From a virus, in the IMG/VR virus record IMGVR_UViG_3300044647_001247, positions 45,820 to 109,819 of that record: a stretch of 64,000 nt of DNA. One strand, written 5' to 3'. The notes beneath the pieces are model-generated. The model saw nothing but the letters and a program-made list of their open reading frames with translations. It was not told the DNA's origin and did not search any database. This document shows positions 38,049-47,358 of the stretch, piece after piece. Numbering within the stretch: the stretch's first letter is position 1; every line of letters begins with the position of its first letter. The position numbers and the translations under genes were made by a program.

Positions 38049-41000
38049 ATGCCCTGTCAAGTATTTAGAAATTCCAAACGTGAAATTGTTAAAGTGGTTG
38101 CACCTAATGGACAACCTTCCAAGTTATATAAAGACATTCTTGCTCGTCCTGAAATTGAGGGTAATAAAGAAGCTGCTCTTGATGTATGGTTGTCTGCCTA
38201 TACAGACGACTTTAAAAAGAAGTATGGTGACTGGGAGAATACTACAACGTCTACTACTGTTAATCAGTCATCCATAGTGGTAGATCAAAACGGAGAACCT
38301 TTAGCAAAGTATGTACTTCCTAATGCAACTTATAATCTTTCTGAAATTGCTGAGCAATTTAATTATCAGCAATCTGAGCTTCAAAGAAACTTTATGTTTA
38401 CTTCAGGTTTAACTTTAATGAGTCGTGACAAGGCCCAGAGAATAGTAGACTGGGTCGCTAAGAATAATAAGTATAACTCTATTGAAGTGAATATTCGTGG
38501 TGTCAATGACGGTTCTAAAATTATGTATACTGTAAACATATCTGAAAAACCTTTAAAACAACTTTATGAGCTGCAGTCTCAACAGTTGATTGAGCTTCAA
38601 AAATTTCAGATAAATCAAGTAATTAATAGATTAGCTATTAAGTTTCCAAAGCTGCAGACTAAATGGATTACAGCTGAAGATCTTATGCAGCAAGATCATC
38701 CTGTAGATGTATCTACTATACGTGGTTTTGTACGTGACGGTATAATATATCTTGTAGAAGGTAGAGCTACTGAGTCTATTGCTATAGAAGAAATTTTACA
38801 TCCTTTTATTGAATCACTTTTTCAAGATAATCGTGCTTTATTTACAGGATTATTTAACAAAGGAAAAGAGCGTTACCCGGAGTTATGGAAAAAGATCCAA
38901 GGAGCATATCTTGAAAGTCGTAGTTTTATTGAGGTTGATCGTAAAAAAGAACTAGTTACTCGTGTACTTCAGCAAGTATTACAGGAAGATATAAGTAATC
39001 CTGAGAAATCTTTTCAGGAACTAAAATCTCTTTTACAAAGATTCTTTAATTGGCTTAGTGAATTAATGCAGGAGGTTTTTGATATCCGTACGGATGGCAA
39101 TATTATGATACAGGCTTACAACCTTCCTACTAAGATTAGTTACGAAGAGCTGTCTGATATCATTAACACTAAAAATGTACAGCTTTCTACAGCTGTTGCA
39201 GATGCCAACTCTTATAACACAGACGGTGAAATGGACAACCAGGAATTAAACAATTCCAAGGACCGTAAACTTGCCCGTGTTGAAGAGCAAATGGACATCG
39301 TGCGTAGTGTAATTACAGACCTGAAAAAGGCTAAAGGAACTGACGCTAAGATTGCCACACTTGAAAAAGTGTTGATCAACCTTAATAAGTATCGTCAGAT
39401 TATACAAAATGATGAATACACTGTATCAGTTACCAATCTTACTGGTGGTGGCCAGATAGATAACCAGGAGACTTATAATGACTTTAAAGAGTTTGGAACA
39501 TTTATTCACTTTGTGCTGGAGAATGTACAGAAGATGAGTGTTGAATCTAATAAAAAAGTGACTACTATTCTTACTCGTGAAATGTTTGACATGCTGGCTG
39601 ATAACTATCCTGGTGAATTTAATATTGTAAACCTGGACAGAGATCAGATGTATGATATGAGCCAGGAGATGATTAGCTATTTGCAATACTATATTACTAG
39701 TGGGTACACGCTTCTTCCTGAAATATCAGTAGTTGGTAAGGATCGTAACGACCGTAACGTAGTAGGACGTGTGGACATCATGGCCATAGCCCCTAGTGGT
39801 GCTATAGAAATTGTGGACCTGAAAACCAAGAAAGTGTACACTAATGCACAAATCGGTTTAATGTTTAATAAACCATATCCTGTTGCTACAACTGAGCAAA
39901 CAGATACTGCATTTTCTAATACCAGGAGATCTGTATATGACAGTTGGGACACTCAGCTTGGTATATATGAAAGACTATATGCACAAGAAGGAATTCCGGT
40001 AGGTCGTAAAAGTGTACTGGTTTTAGTATACCGTGGTGACATGGTAGACGTTACAGATATTAATACTCCTGGTCAATTTCAGTTTGAATACTCAGGATAT
40101 GAATTTTTAAACTACAGCTCAGATCAACGTCAGAATGGAACTGATCTTGAAAAGCTTAACTATGCAAACACTGATCGTAAAGTTAAACGTGTTATTCCTG
40201 TAGCAGGAGAAGTTTTAGAAGATACAAAGACTTCTAAAGAGCCTATTATCTTTAACCTTAAAGATGAAGATTACAAACGTCTTTTAGCTAACCTGGAATC
40301 TATTGCTGCAGAAGAAATTAAAAAGATTGAAAAGTCTTTATCTGAACTGGATGAAAACAATGAGAACGATAAAAAGCTCAGGGATTATTATAAAGCACGC
40401 CGTGAGTCTATTCGTAAAATACAAGATAGTTTTAAGAAAGAAACTTGGGAACCTGCGTATAAGCTCACTGCTATTATGCAGTTTATGAGTGACAACACTG
40501 CTGCTATGAAGCAGACAGCACAGGACATTGCTAACATTAAAGATCCTGTAGAAAAAGCCCGTAAGCTGGACGACCTGAAGAACAAGGCTGTAGCCTTTAA
40601 CTATTTTCTTTCAGACATCCGTGAGTTGTTGATCAATCTTAATGATGAGCGTAATGATAAAGCTATCAACCTTCTTGATAATATCCAATCTAATATTGAT
40701 TACACTATAGGTATATTTAATGAGCTTGGTTTTAATTATCTAGTTGATATACTTAAAGATTCTATGAGTCCTGAGACTTTGCAAAAACTTAATGCGGAAA
40801 GATTTGAGAGTATAGATCCACTAATTACTCATCTTAAAAAGAAATTAGAAAAGCTTAAAAACCAAAAAGATCAAGGAGGTACTGGTACCACTATATCTTA
40901 TTCTATTTGGCAGGGTCTATCTAATATCGCCCGCAGTATTGCAAAGGTGCCTATTGATACCAAAAATGAAATAGAGGCTTTAGAAGTACGTATTAAATCT

Positions 41001-44000
41001 TTAGAGCTGCGTAAGCAGGGCATTAACCTGGATGATAAGTCTGTACGTCAATATATTCAGGGTATTTTAGATAAAAACTCTTTGTATTATATTGGATCAG
41101 ATACTACAGTGCTAACTGATTTTATAGCAGCATCATCAAATGCAGATTTAGGTGTTTCTGGTTTTGCCAATCATTTAAAGTTTATTGAGGTAAGAGCTAA
41201 ACAACTCTATGTAAACTTTATGGAAAAAAATAAATTTCAGAGTCTTTATGATAAATTCCGTAAAGGAAAAATGGACATTGATAAAATTAATGCTCCTATA
41301 TCAGAGATTAGAGAAGTTACTGAATATAATGCAGAAGGTCAACCTGTACTTAAAAGATTTCGTTCTTTTGTTGATCCTGTTACTGAAGAGTATAAAAATG
41401 TATTTAAAAAGTACTGGAATGACATGAGAATGCTAAATAAGCAGATTCGTGAAACTGGTGACGTAGATCAGAAAAAAGAACTTGCTCGTCAAAAAGCTGC
41501 TTTAGTACAGGCACAAAAAACATGGAGACTTGAAAACTCCCAGATGCCATACGTAGACGAGATCTATGAATTGGATAAGTTTTTGCCTGAAGAATTTAAG
41601 CAAAAAAGAGATGAGCTGTATGAAGAGCGTGAAGCTATAATGGCACAAGTAGGACTTAATGAAGAAGAGAAACTTTCTGAGGAAGACCTGGAAAGTCTTG
41701 CTGAAATAGAAATTCAGCTTAAAAAACTTAAGCAGGAAACCATTGAAAAAAACTCTTCTTACCAGGAGTATTTAGATAAGATGGAAAAATACTACAGCTA
41801 TGAACCTAATGTATTTTTCTTTGAGCGTATTAAAAGTTCCAAACAGATTGAGTATGCAGATGACCCGGTAGCTTTTAAAAAGTGGATGGAGCTGAATACA
41901 TACAAAACACCCAAGCAGGAATATTATGATACCCTTGCTGATCTGTATGATTCTTTATACAACTTACTTCCTAAGAATGAAGTTATCCAAGAGCTCAGAG
42001 AAAAACAGCGTTCTTTACTTAGAGCTTATAAACGTAATGGTTATGTTGATACACGTTTCTTATCGGCTGAAGACATTAAGCTTTATGAAGAAATAGAACA
42101 GCAGCTTTCAGAAATCCGTGAAGGCAGTGGAAGTATTATGGCAGGTCTTGGCAAAGAAGACAAAGATGCTGTACGTGAGATTTTTGATGAACTTAACTCT
42201 ATAACTGCAATATTTGTTAATCCTTATTATGATAGGGACTATTCTGCAAGAATGGAGGCGTTAGATCAAAAACTTTTTATATATAATGAAGCTAAACGTA
42301 AAAGTGAAGTGGCTACAGGTATAGATAAAATGCAGTTAGAGCGTGAAACTGTGCAAGCTCTTGAAAACTTTTATGAAGAAGAAAAAGAGTTTGAGACATG
42401 GTATAATATAAATCATGATAATGTATATGAGTCTAAGTTGTTAGGTAAATCTTTAAATCCTGTTGCTAAAGCATTTAACTTTGTAAGGCTTCCAAGTGAT
42501 CCTAATATGATGGAGGTAAAACCTTCACCAAAGTATAGTATCCGTAAGTTAAAAGAGGAAGCATTTAATAAGAACTACCAGGAAACAGTAGACGGGTTTC
42601 CAATGCCGCGTGGTATGAAATCTGTAGATGGTGTAGTAAAAATAGACAAGACATCTAAGTGGGTTAACTCCCGTTACGAGCAGCTCACTAAAGAAACAGA
42701 TAACTTTGATTTCTATACAAAGTTTGTTGGTCAATTTATTAAGATGCAAGACGAGACTTATGGTCGTAACCTAGGGTACTTCTTTCCTGGTTTTGAAGAG
42801 ACTTCCCTGCAGATCTATAAAGACAAAGGTTTTACAGAAGGTTTTAAAAAGAACTTTGAGATCTTCAAACAGAAGAACTTCTCTGCCAGCAGTATATTTG
42901 ATTACTCTGTTAATGAGATAGCTACTGGTAATGATACCATGGTAAGGATGAAGTTTAATCGTCCTATCAATCTTAATGAAGCACAAGCTACTGTAGATGG
43001 TATTGGCTCTGTGATTAGATGGTATGAAGAAGCATTTATTAATCAAGCTGTAGGAGAAGCTCAGCCTTTGGTAAGTTCTACGCTTTCTTATCTAAATAAT
43101 CTTTATAAACAGCTTGACCAGTCTAATATTGCTGATAAAGAAGTTCGTAAAACTAATTTAAAAAGAGTAATAGACTCTTACACTTTTGAATATGAAAAAA
43201 TAATTAAAGGTGAAACCAAGCTTAATCAGGGAAATATGAGTAAGTTAGGTGATACTTTATTAAAAACAATTGGTTTTACCCGTCTTGGTTTTGACCTGGC
43301 TAACCAGGTTGGTAACTACTTTTCAGGAAATGTTCAGACATTCCTGGGTGGTCACAAAACAGGACAGTATAACAATAAGAACCTGGCTGTAGCTAAAAAA
43401 CAATTCTATGGTTCAGATGGTTTGATGGCGTCATTACTGAGGGATTCTAATAAGATGTCAGGGTTTACCCACATGACCAAGATGTATCTTTTTTTTAATC
43501 CTGCTCAAGCTGATCTTAAAAATACATATGACAAAACTCGTTCTACTAGTCAGCGTATTGGTCAAGGAGCTATGGACTTACAACCTGCTTTTTGGATACA
43601 AGATAAAGGAGAAATAGAAATATCTTCTACTATATGGCTTGCTATGATGGATAACCGCAGGGTTAAACTGGTAGCTGAGCGTAATGCAGATGGTACTATT
43701 AAGACCTACCAGACTGAAGCTGATGGTACTGTAAAAACTATTTCTGCTTTTGAAGCATATGTTTCTAATGCTGAAGGAGAGATTGTTATACGTGATGATG
43801 TTGACTGGACAAAGAATGATGAAAAAAGTATTATGAGTGCTATATATTCTGAAATACGTAGAACTCAGGGTAACTATGCATCAGCAGATAAGACCAGAGC
43901 AGAACGTGGTATTCTTGGAAGGTTCTTGGTATTCTATCGTAAGTACTTAATGCCTTTTGTACTAAACCGTTTTGGTGCTAGAAGAGATAGTGCTGAATCT

Positions 44001-44597
44001 GGTGAGGTGGCAATGGGTTATTATAATGCTTTAATACGTGGTTTATACTACTATCGTTGGAAGCTTTTTGCAGGTATGATTGGTAAAGATGATTCTGTCT
44101 CTCCATTCTATGCAAAAAAAGCTTATTATGCTGTAAGAGAAATAGTAATGGCTTCTATGTTATATATTCTTGGTACTTTTTTACAAAGTATGGTAAAACG
44201 TATGGATGATGATGATGATGATAAAATAGCCAAGAATATTGCTTATCAACTCTTGGCTATTTATATCAAAACTGAGCGTGAAACTCGTTCAATGGTACCA
44301 GTTCCTGTTATTGGTTCTATAGATGAATATATTAATCAATTTACTTCTTTTACTAACTTTGGTAGAGACATCACTCGTGTAATTAAACTTACTGAGCATG
44401 GTCTTGCTTTAGGTGGAGCACAAGTTTTTGATTCTGAAATGATAGATAGAGCTGCTTACTACCAAAGAAAGACAGGTATATTTGATAAAGGAGATGCTAA
44501 AATTATGAAAGATATTTATGACGTTTCAGGTTTTATGAACTTTTATGAACTTTATAATCCTGAAGTGAGAGTAGAAGATGCTTTCAAAAGAAGATGA
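38049..44597 (+). CDS. Giant virion protein with RecB-like nuclease motif and degenerate zincin site
   Basis: About 2182 residues from ATG 38049; the frame is open from 38016 inside the previous gene, but 38049 has the AATATTAATATG context and begins the recognisable crAss-like N-terminus (MPCQVFRNSKREIVKVVAPN). Residues 247-251 are E-E-I-L-H where related proteins have HExxH, so this zincin looks inactive. Residues 576-592 (GRVD576 ... E587-I-V-D590-L-K592) followed by SWDTQLGIYERLY fit a PD-(D/E)XK nuclease of the RecB/Cas4 type. The middle is long charged coiled coil. Near residue 2050 a hydrophobic helix (REIVMASMLYILGTFLQSMV) precedes MDDDDDDK. Probably ejected with the polymerase. It ends the plus-strand virion block. 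Confidence 0.75.
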   Translation: MPCQVFRNSKREIVKVVAPNGQPSKLYKDILARPEIEGNKEAALDVWLSAYTDDFKKKYGDWENTTTSTTVNQSSIVVDQNGEPLAKYVLPNATYNLSEIAEQFNYQQSELQRNFMFTSGLTLMSRDKAQRIVDWVAKNNKYNSIEVNIRGVNDGSKIMYTVNISEKPLKQLYELQSQQLIELQKFQINQVINRLAIKFPKLQTKWITAEDLMQQDHPVDVSTIRGFVRDGIIYLVEGRATESIAIEEILHPFIESLFQDNRALFTGLFNKGKERYPELWKKIQGAYLESRSFIEVDRKKELVTRVLQQVLQEDISNPEKSFQELKSLLQRFFNWLSELMQEVFDIRTDGNIMIQAYNLPTKISYEELSDIINTKNVQLSTAVADANSYNTDGEMDNQELNNSKDRKLARVEEQMDIVRSVITDLKKAKGTDAKIATLEKVLINLNKYRQIIQNDEYTVSVTNLTGGGQIDNQETYNDFKEFGTFIHFVLENVQKMSVESNKKVTTILTREMFDMLADNYPGEFNIVNLDRDQMYDMSQEMISYLQYYITSGYTLLPEISVVGKDRNDRNVVGRVDIMAIAPSGAIEIVDLKTKKVYTNAQIGLMFNKPYPVATTEQTDTAFSNTRRSVYDSWDTQLGIYERLYAQEGIPVGRKSVLVLVYRGDMVDVTDINTPGQFQFEYSGYEFLNYSSDQRQNGTDLEKLNYANTDRKVKRVIPVAGEVLEDTKTSKEPIIFNLKDEDYKRLLANLESIAAEEIKKIEKSLSELDENNENDKKLRDYYKARRESIRKIQDSFKKETWEPAYKLTAIMQFMSDNTAAMKQTAQDIANIKDPVEKARKLDDLKNKAVAFNYFLSDIRELLINLNDERNDKAINLLDNIQSNIDYTIGIFNELGFNYLVDILKDSMSPETLQKLNAERFESIDPLITHLKKKLEKLKNQKDQGGTGTTISYSIWQGLSNIARSIAKVPIDTKNEIEALEVRIKSLELRKQGINLDDKSVRQYIQGILDKNSLYYIGSDTTVLTDFIAASSNADLGVSGFANHLKFIEVRAKQLYVNFMEKNKFQSLYDKFRKGKMDIDKINAPISEIREVTEYNAEGQPVLKRFRSFVDPVTEEYKNVFKKYWNDMRMLNKQIRETGDVDQKKELARQKAALVQAQKTWRLENSQMPYVDEIYELDKFLPEEFKQKRDELYEEREAIMAQVGLNEEEKLSEEDLESLAEIEIQLKKLKQETIEKNSSYQEYLDKMEKYYSYEPNVFFFERIKSSKQIEYADDPVAFKKWMELNTYKTPKQEYYDTLADLYDSLYNLLPKNEVIQELREKQRSLLRAYKRNGYVDTRFLSAEDIKLYEEIEQQLSEIREGSGSIMAGLGKEDKDAVREIFDELNSITAIFVNPYYDRDYSARMEALDQKLFIYNEAKRKSEVATGIDKMQLERETVQALENFYEEEKEFETWYNINHDNVYESKLLGKSLNPVAKAFNFVRLPSDPNMMEVKPSPKYSIRKLKEEAFNKNYQETVDGFPMPRGMKSVDGVVKIDKTSKWVNSRYEQLTKETDNFDFYTKFVGQFIKMQDETYGRNLGYFFPGFEETSLQIYKDKGFTEGFKKNFEIFKQKNFSASSIFDYSVNEIATGNDTMVRMKFNRPINLNEAQATVDGIGSVIRWYEEAFINQAVGEAQPLVSSTLSYLNNLYKQLDQSNIADKEVRKTNLKRVIDSYTFEYEKIIKGETKLNQGNMSKLGDTLLKTIGFTRLGFDLANQVGNYFSGNVQTFLGGHKTGQYNNKNLAVAKKQFYGSDGLMASLLRDSNKMSGFTHMTKMYLFFNPAQADLKNTYDKTRSTSQRIGQGAMDLQPAFWIQDKGEIEISSTIWLAMMDNRRVKLVAERNADGTIKTYQTEADGTVKTISAFEAYVSNAEGEIVIRDDVDWTKNDEKSIMSAIYSEIRRTQGNYASADKTRAERGILGRFLVFYRKYLMPFVLNRFGARRDSAESGEVAMGYYNALIRGLYYYRWKLFAGMIGKDDSVSPFYAKKAYYAVREIVMASMLYILGTFLQSMVKRMDDDDDDKIAKNIAYQLLAIYIKTERETRSMVPVPVIGSIDEYINQFTSFTNFGRDITRVIKLTEHGLALGGAQVFDSEMIDRAAYYQRKTGIFDKGDAKIMKDIYDVSGFMNFYELYNPEVRVEDAFKRR

Positions 44598-44600
44598 TAA

Positions 44601-44633
44601 AAAAAGGGGGGGTTAACTATTCCCTTTTTTATT
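44601..44633. terminator. Bidirectional terminator between convergent blocks
   Basis: AAAAAGGG (44601-44608) pairs with CCCTTTTT (44622-44629). T runs flank the hairpin on both strands, so it can end the plus-strand virion block and the minus-strand replication block, which meet here. Confidence 0.75.
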
Positions 44634-44798
44634 TAATATTGTTATACTAAATAACAATATTCCTATACCAACTTCTATGTCTACACCATCATAATATTTT
44701 TCTGTAGATGTTTCAAACGTTTGAATAACATTAACATTAATACCAATAAGTATTTGGTATTTAGGTAGAAATTTTAAACGGATATCCTGTATTCCCAT
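44613..44798 (-). CDS. Small hypothetical protein at the end of the minus-strand block
   Basis: A protein of 61 residues. It is the last frame of the minus block and starts two bases after the stop of the cREC gene, which fits the packing of its neighbours. It is beta-rich with a hydrophobic C-terminal stretch (VGIGILLFSITIL) that could be a short membrane segment or a strand. No family recognised. Its last codons overlap the terminator hairpin, which is unusual but possible. Confidence 0.5.
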   Translation of the reverse strand: MGIQDIRLKFLPKYQILIGINVNVIQTFETSTEKYYDGVDIEVGIGILLFSITILNKKGNS

Positions 44799-44800
44799 AT

Positions 44801-45262
44801 TTAATTTTTATTAGTTTCTATTATAAATGGATGACGGCCGAGATAGCAATCTTGCTCCCATCCCATGTGTTTTTTAAGACCGTTAATATAACTTTGTATG
44901 TTGGTAGCTCCCACTGGATTGTGTGAATGTACACATACAGAGTTTAACATTGCATTATTCTTTTGTACATATTCTCCTAACCACTGAGCACAATCAAGCC
45001 CTGTTTTTTCTTTATAGCTTTCATAATCAGGAATTTGATATCCTTGTGCAGTTGTTTGATTTATATAGTCTGTCATGTGTTCGTTTGCAAGATCATGATC
45101 AAAACTAATAAGATCTGGAATACCATTCTTACTAATCCAATCAACAAACTCTTTATAGTTTCTCACTACTACCCATTCTTTATATCCTGGAATGGTCGTT
45201 GTTGGTGTACGAATATCATCAAGATATAAGCTACGTTTAAGTTGTTTTGTTAGCATGTTCAT
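44801..45262 (-). CDS. Cyclic-phosphate-processing receiver-like (cREC) domain protein
   Basis: A protein of 153 residues. It shows the landmarks of the small receiver-fold family cREC: LYLDDIRTP (D15-D16), a WVVVRNYKEFVDWI strand-helix unit, LISFDHDLA (D55-H56-D57), and VHSHNPVGATNI (H112, N115, P116, G118). The family is predicted, not proven, to act on cyclic-phosphate or nucleotide ends and is common in phages. It overlaps the upstream minus-strand gene by 26 bp. In a phage it could help in nucleic-acid end repair or in removing a nucleotide signal of host defence; both are speculation. Confidence 0.7.
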   Translation of the reverse strand: MNMLTKQLKRSLYLDDIRTPTTTIPGYKEWVVVRNYKEFVDWISKNGIPDLISFDHDLANEHMTDYINQTTAQGYQIPDYESYKEKTGLDCAQWLGEYVQKNNAMLNSVCVHSHNPVGATNIQSYINGLKKHMGWEQDCYLGRHPFIIETNKN

Positions 45263-45620
45263 GGGTTATAAGTTCTTTTAGCATTTTATTATCATGTTGC
45301 AATATAAGTATTTCTTTCATACATGTTTCTACTACATTAGACATTGTTTGTAAAGCTTGTTCATATTGACGTAAATTTATACTCACTGTTGTATAACTAA
45401 GCTGTTCTCCATCCATTGAAATACCTGTTTGAATTACATATTCATTAGGTAAAGGAGCAGATAAATTAAGCTTGTTCTGTAATGGAGAATGTCCTTGTCC
45501 TTGAGTTATAGCATGACTATAAATTTTTAAGTTATCTTTCAACCATAGCTTCATTTCATCATGAAGAAAAAACCTGGGCTTATCCCCAGGTTTTCTTTCT
45601 TTTAGTATATCTTCTATCAT
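45237..45620 (-). CDS. Hypothetical protein, start uncertain
   Basis: A protein of 127 residues from ATG at 45620. An alternative start at residue 23 (MKLWLKDNLKIYSH) would exclude a strong terminator-like hairpin that occupies codons 10-17. The protein is mixed alpha/beta with a C-terminal helix (YEQALQTMSNVVETCMKEILIL) and no recognisable motif. It overlaps the downstream cREC gene by 26 bp. Confidence 0.6.
   Translation of the reverse strand: MIEDILKERKPGDKPRFFLHDEMKLWLKDNLKIYSHAITQGQGHSPLQNKLNLSAPLPNEYVIQTGISMDGEQLSYTTVSINLRQYEQALQTMSNVVETCMKEILILQHDNKMLKELITHEHANKTT
45571..45592 (-). terminator. Terminator-like hairpin inside the 5' end of the gene at 45237-45620
   Basis: AACCTGGG pairs with CCCAGGTT around a six-base loop, with T runs on either side, so it could work on both strands. 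It would be read about 60 bases after the stop of the coiled-coil gene and may attenuate transcription or show that the next gene starts later. Confidence 0.5.
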
Positions 45621-45629
45621 ATATGTTTA

Positions 45630-46316
45630 TTATTTTATAAGTTTACTAATCCAAGATTTACTAGTTTCTTTTTGTAACTTTTCTTCAAGATCTTTTATTT
45701 TCTCTTCAAGTTGCTTTTCACGAGTTTTAGTTTCTCTTTCATTTAAAAGATCGTCATACTTATTTTGAAGATCTTGTATTCGGGACTCATATGATTCTAT
45801 TTCAGAATGATGATTTTTAGTACGAGCTATAATTTCATCTTCATACTCTTTACTAAGTTCAGCAAGTTTTTGAACTTGTGTACTCACTTTATATTTTAAT
45901 GTACCTATCTCTTGTGATACAGCATCTTCAGCTTGTTGACGTATATCTGCCTGAACATCTTCAAAATTTATATATTCTTTGACTTCATTTATTACATCAG
46001 TACCTGTAGGTGTATATAAATTAATGGAATAGCTATATAATAGTTGATCAAGTCTACCTTCAAATTTATACATACTTTTTGCATCAATTCCTAGTTTATA
46101 TAAGTTTGACTTTAGTAAACTCCTTACTTTAGATATAATATCATACACTACATTATTACTTGTAGGGTAATTTTTAGTAATTTTTACAATACGTCTATCT
46201 GCTTTTTCTTTTGCAAGTTCTGCTTTTAGAGTTTTTATAATTTCTTCTTTTTTCTTTGTGTCATCTCTCATTTTATCTATATCTGAAAGACTCATTGTTA
46301 CTGTACCTGTTGTCAT
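45630..46316 (-). CDS. Coiled-coil protein, function unknown
   Basis: A protein of 228 residues. Residues 1-45 and 150-220 are long charged heptad helices (KKKEEIIKTLKAELAKEK; ETKTREKQLEEKIKDLEEKL), separated by a mixed domain at ~48-125 (NVVYDIISKVRSLLKSNLYKLG). No enzyme motif. It lies in the minus block between the deaminase gene and the small gene at 45237, with spacers of about ten bases. It could be an adaptor or structural organiser; nothing in the sequence decides. Confidence 0.7.
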   Translation of the reverse strand: MTTGTVTMSLSDIDKMRDDTKKKEEIIKTLKAELAKEKADRRIVKITKNYPTSNNVVYDIISKVRSLLKSNLYKLGIDAKSMYKFEGRLDQLLYSYSINLYTPTGTDVINEVKEYINFEDVQADIRQQAEDAVSQEIGTLKYKVSTQVQKLAELSKEYEDEIIARTKNHHSEIESYESRIQDLQNKYDDLLNERETKTREKQLEEKIKDLEEKLQKETSKSWISKLIK

Positions 46317-46326
46317 ATTTTATATT

Positions 46327-46860
46327 TTAATAGTTTTGATGATATTTTGATTCTTGTACACCTGTTTGACCATTGTATTTACTTCCAGACTTTTGATCAT
46401 ATGTCTCTAAGATTTCTCCTTCTACACGAGCAAATTCTATTTGACAAATCTTCATATTAGGATAGACTTTTACAGCACGTGTAGCTACTAATTCTAGAAC
46501 TAAACTTCCTTCAAAGCCTGTATCTATAAAGCCGGCCGTAACATGTACAAACAGGCCCAGACGTCCTAAAGAACTCTTTCCTTCCACCTTTGCACGTATA
46601 TTATTCTTCACTCCTATACGCTCATTACAAGCATATAAATACACTTCACCGGGATATAGTATTCTCCCTTCTTCAGGAATAGTGAGCTCAATAGTTTCAT
46701 TGGGTTTTTTAGGATCTAATACACCCTCTTTATAAACTTTAAACTGAGGTGCTAATGTAAGATCTACACTGTTTGGATTTACATGTGCAGGATTTAGTGG
46801 TTCTATCACTATACCACCTGTTTTGATTTCTTCTAAAATAACTTTGTCACTTAATATCAT
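46327..46860 (-). CDS. dcd: dCTP deaminase (dUTPase superfamily)
   Basis: A protein of 177 residues, close to the usual size. KSSLGRLGLFVHVTAGFID at residues 95-113 matches the core of bacterial dCTP deaminase, including R100 and the VTA loop. G-F-E-G-S-L-V-L-E123-L supplies the catalytic glutamate region, and SGSKYNGQTGVQESK near the C-terminus corresponds to the flexible lid. It converts dCTP to dUTP, feeding dTTP synthesis in the host cytoplasm. A bifunctional deaminase/dUTPase is possible. It clusters with the dNMP kinase gene, pointing to nucleotide supply for replication. Confidence 0.85.
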   Translation of the reverse strand: MILSDKVILEEIKTGGIVIEPLNPAHVNPNSVDLTLAPQFKVYKEGVLDPKKPNETIELTIPEEGRILYPGEVYLYACNERIGVKNNIRAKVEGKSSLGRLGLFVHVTAGFIDTGFEGSLVLELVATRAVKVYPNMKICQIEFARVEGEILETYDQKSGSKYNGQTGVQESKYHQNY

Positions 46861-46867
46861 ATTATTC

Positions 46868-47143
46868 TTATTTTAAAAACTTAGATCTACTTATTAAAAT
46901 TTGTTCTTTGTATTCTGGTTCCATTTTAGATAATCTACAAGCAACATCTTTTCCATATAAAGGAGAGTGCACTCTATTTTTACTTGCACATTTTTGCAAG
47001 ACAGTTTTAGCATCTATACCAAGTCTATTACTAGCTTTTGCATAACTAGGATAGATGCCTATTAACTTTTTTAACTCAGGATCAAAAACCTTAACACACG
47101 TATCTGAGTGAAGTGTGTTAAGGCCTTCTTTAGGATGCTTCAT
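46868..47143 (-). CDS. Small putative DNA-binding protein (NUMOD1-like helix-turn-helix)
   Basis: A protein of 91 residues. The centre (IGIYPSYAKASNRLGIDAKT, residues 28-47, followed by VLQKCA) has the strand then helix-turn-helix pattern of NUMOD1-type modules found with homing endonucleases, here without a nuclease domain. The basic C-terminus (KEQILISRSKFLK) fits nucleic-acid binding. It overlaps the upstream gene by four bases. The assignment is by pattern only. Confidence 0.6.
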   Translation of the reverse strand: MKHPKEGLNTLHSDTCVKVFDPELKKLIGIYPSYAKASNRLGIDAKTVLQKCASKNRVHSPLYGKDVACRLSKMEPEYKEQILISRSKFLK

Positions 47144-47358
47144 AAATTATTATATAACTTTCTAACTTTACTACCTAATTCCATATCATTAGGTGTGTTA
47201 ACTATTTGAGATACAGGCACTTGTACAGATTTTGTTGCTTTTTCATAGCAATCTATACATAGTTGACCAGCACCTTCAACATATCCATATCTGGAATCTA
47301 TATGATCAGTAACATCATATAAAGTGATTTTGTCACACATTATACATCTATCTTTCAT
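47140..47358 (-). CDS. Small zinc-ribbon protein
   Basis: A protein of 72 residues with C-I-M-C at residues 5-8 and C-I-D-C at 34-37, a two-knuckle zinc ribbon, followed by a polar C-terminal tail. It overlaps both neighbours by four bases (ATGA-type coupling). Such small phage zinc-ribbon proteins are usually of unknown function; DNA or protein binding is the likely activity. Confidence 0.65.
   Translation of the reverse strand: MKDRCIMCDKITLYDVTDHIDSRYGYVEGAGQLCIDCYEKATKSVQVPVSQIVNTPNDMELGSKVRKLYNNL

Noticed and set aside
44200-44226. DDDDDDK run in the last giant protein as a protease cleavage site
   Set aside because: It encodes a simple acidic loop after a hydrophobic helix; resemblance to an enterokinase site is coincidental.
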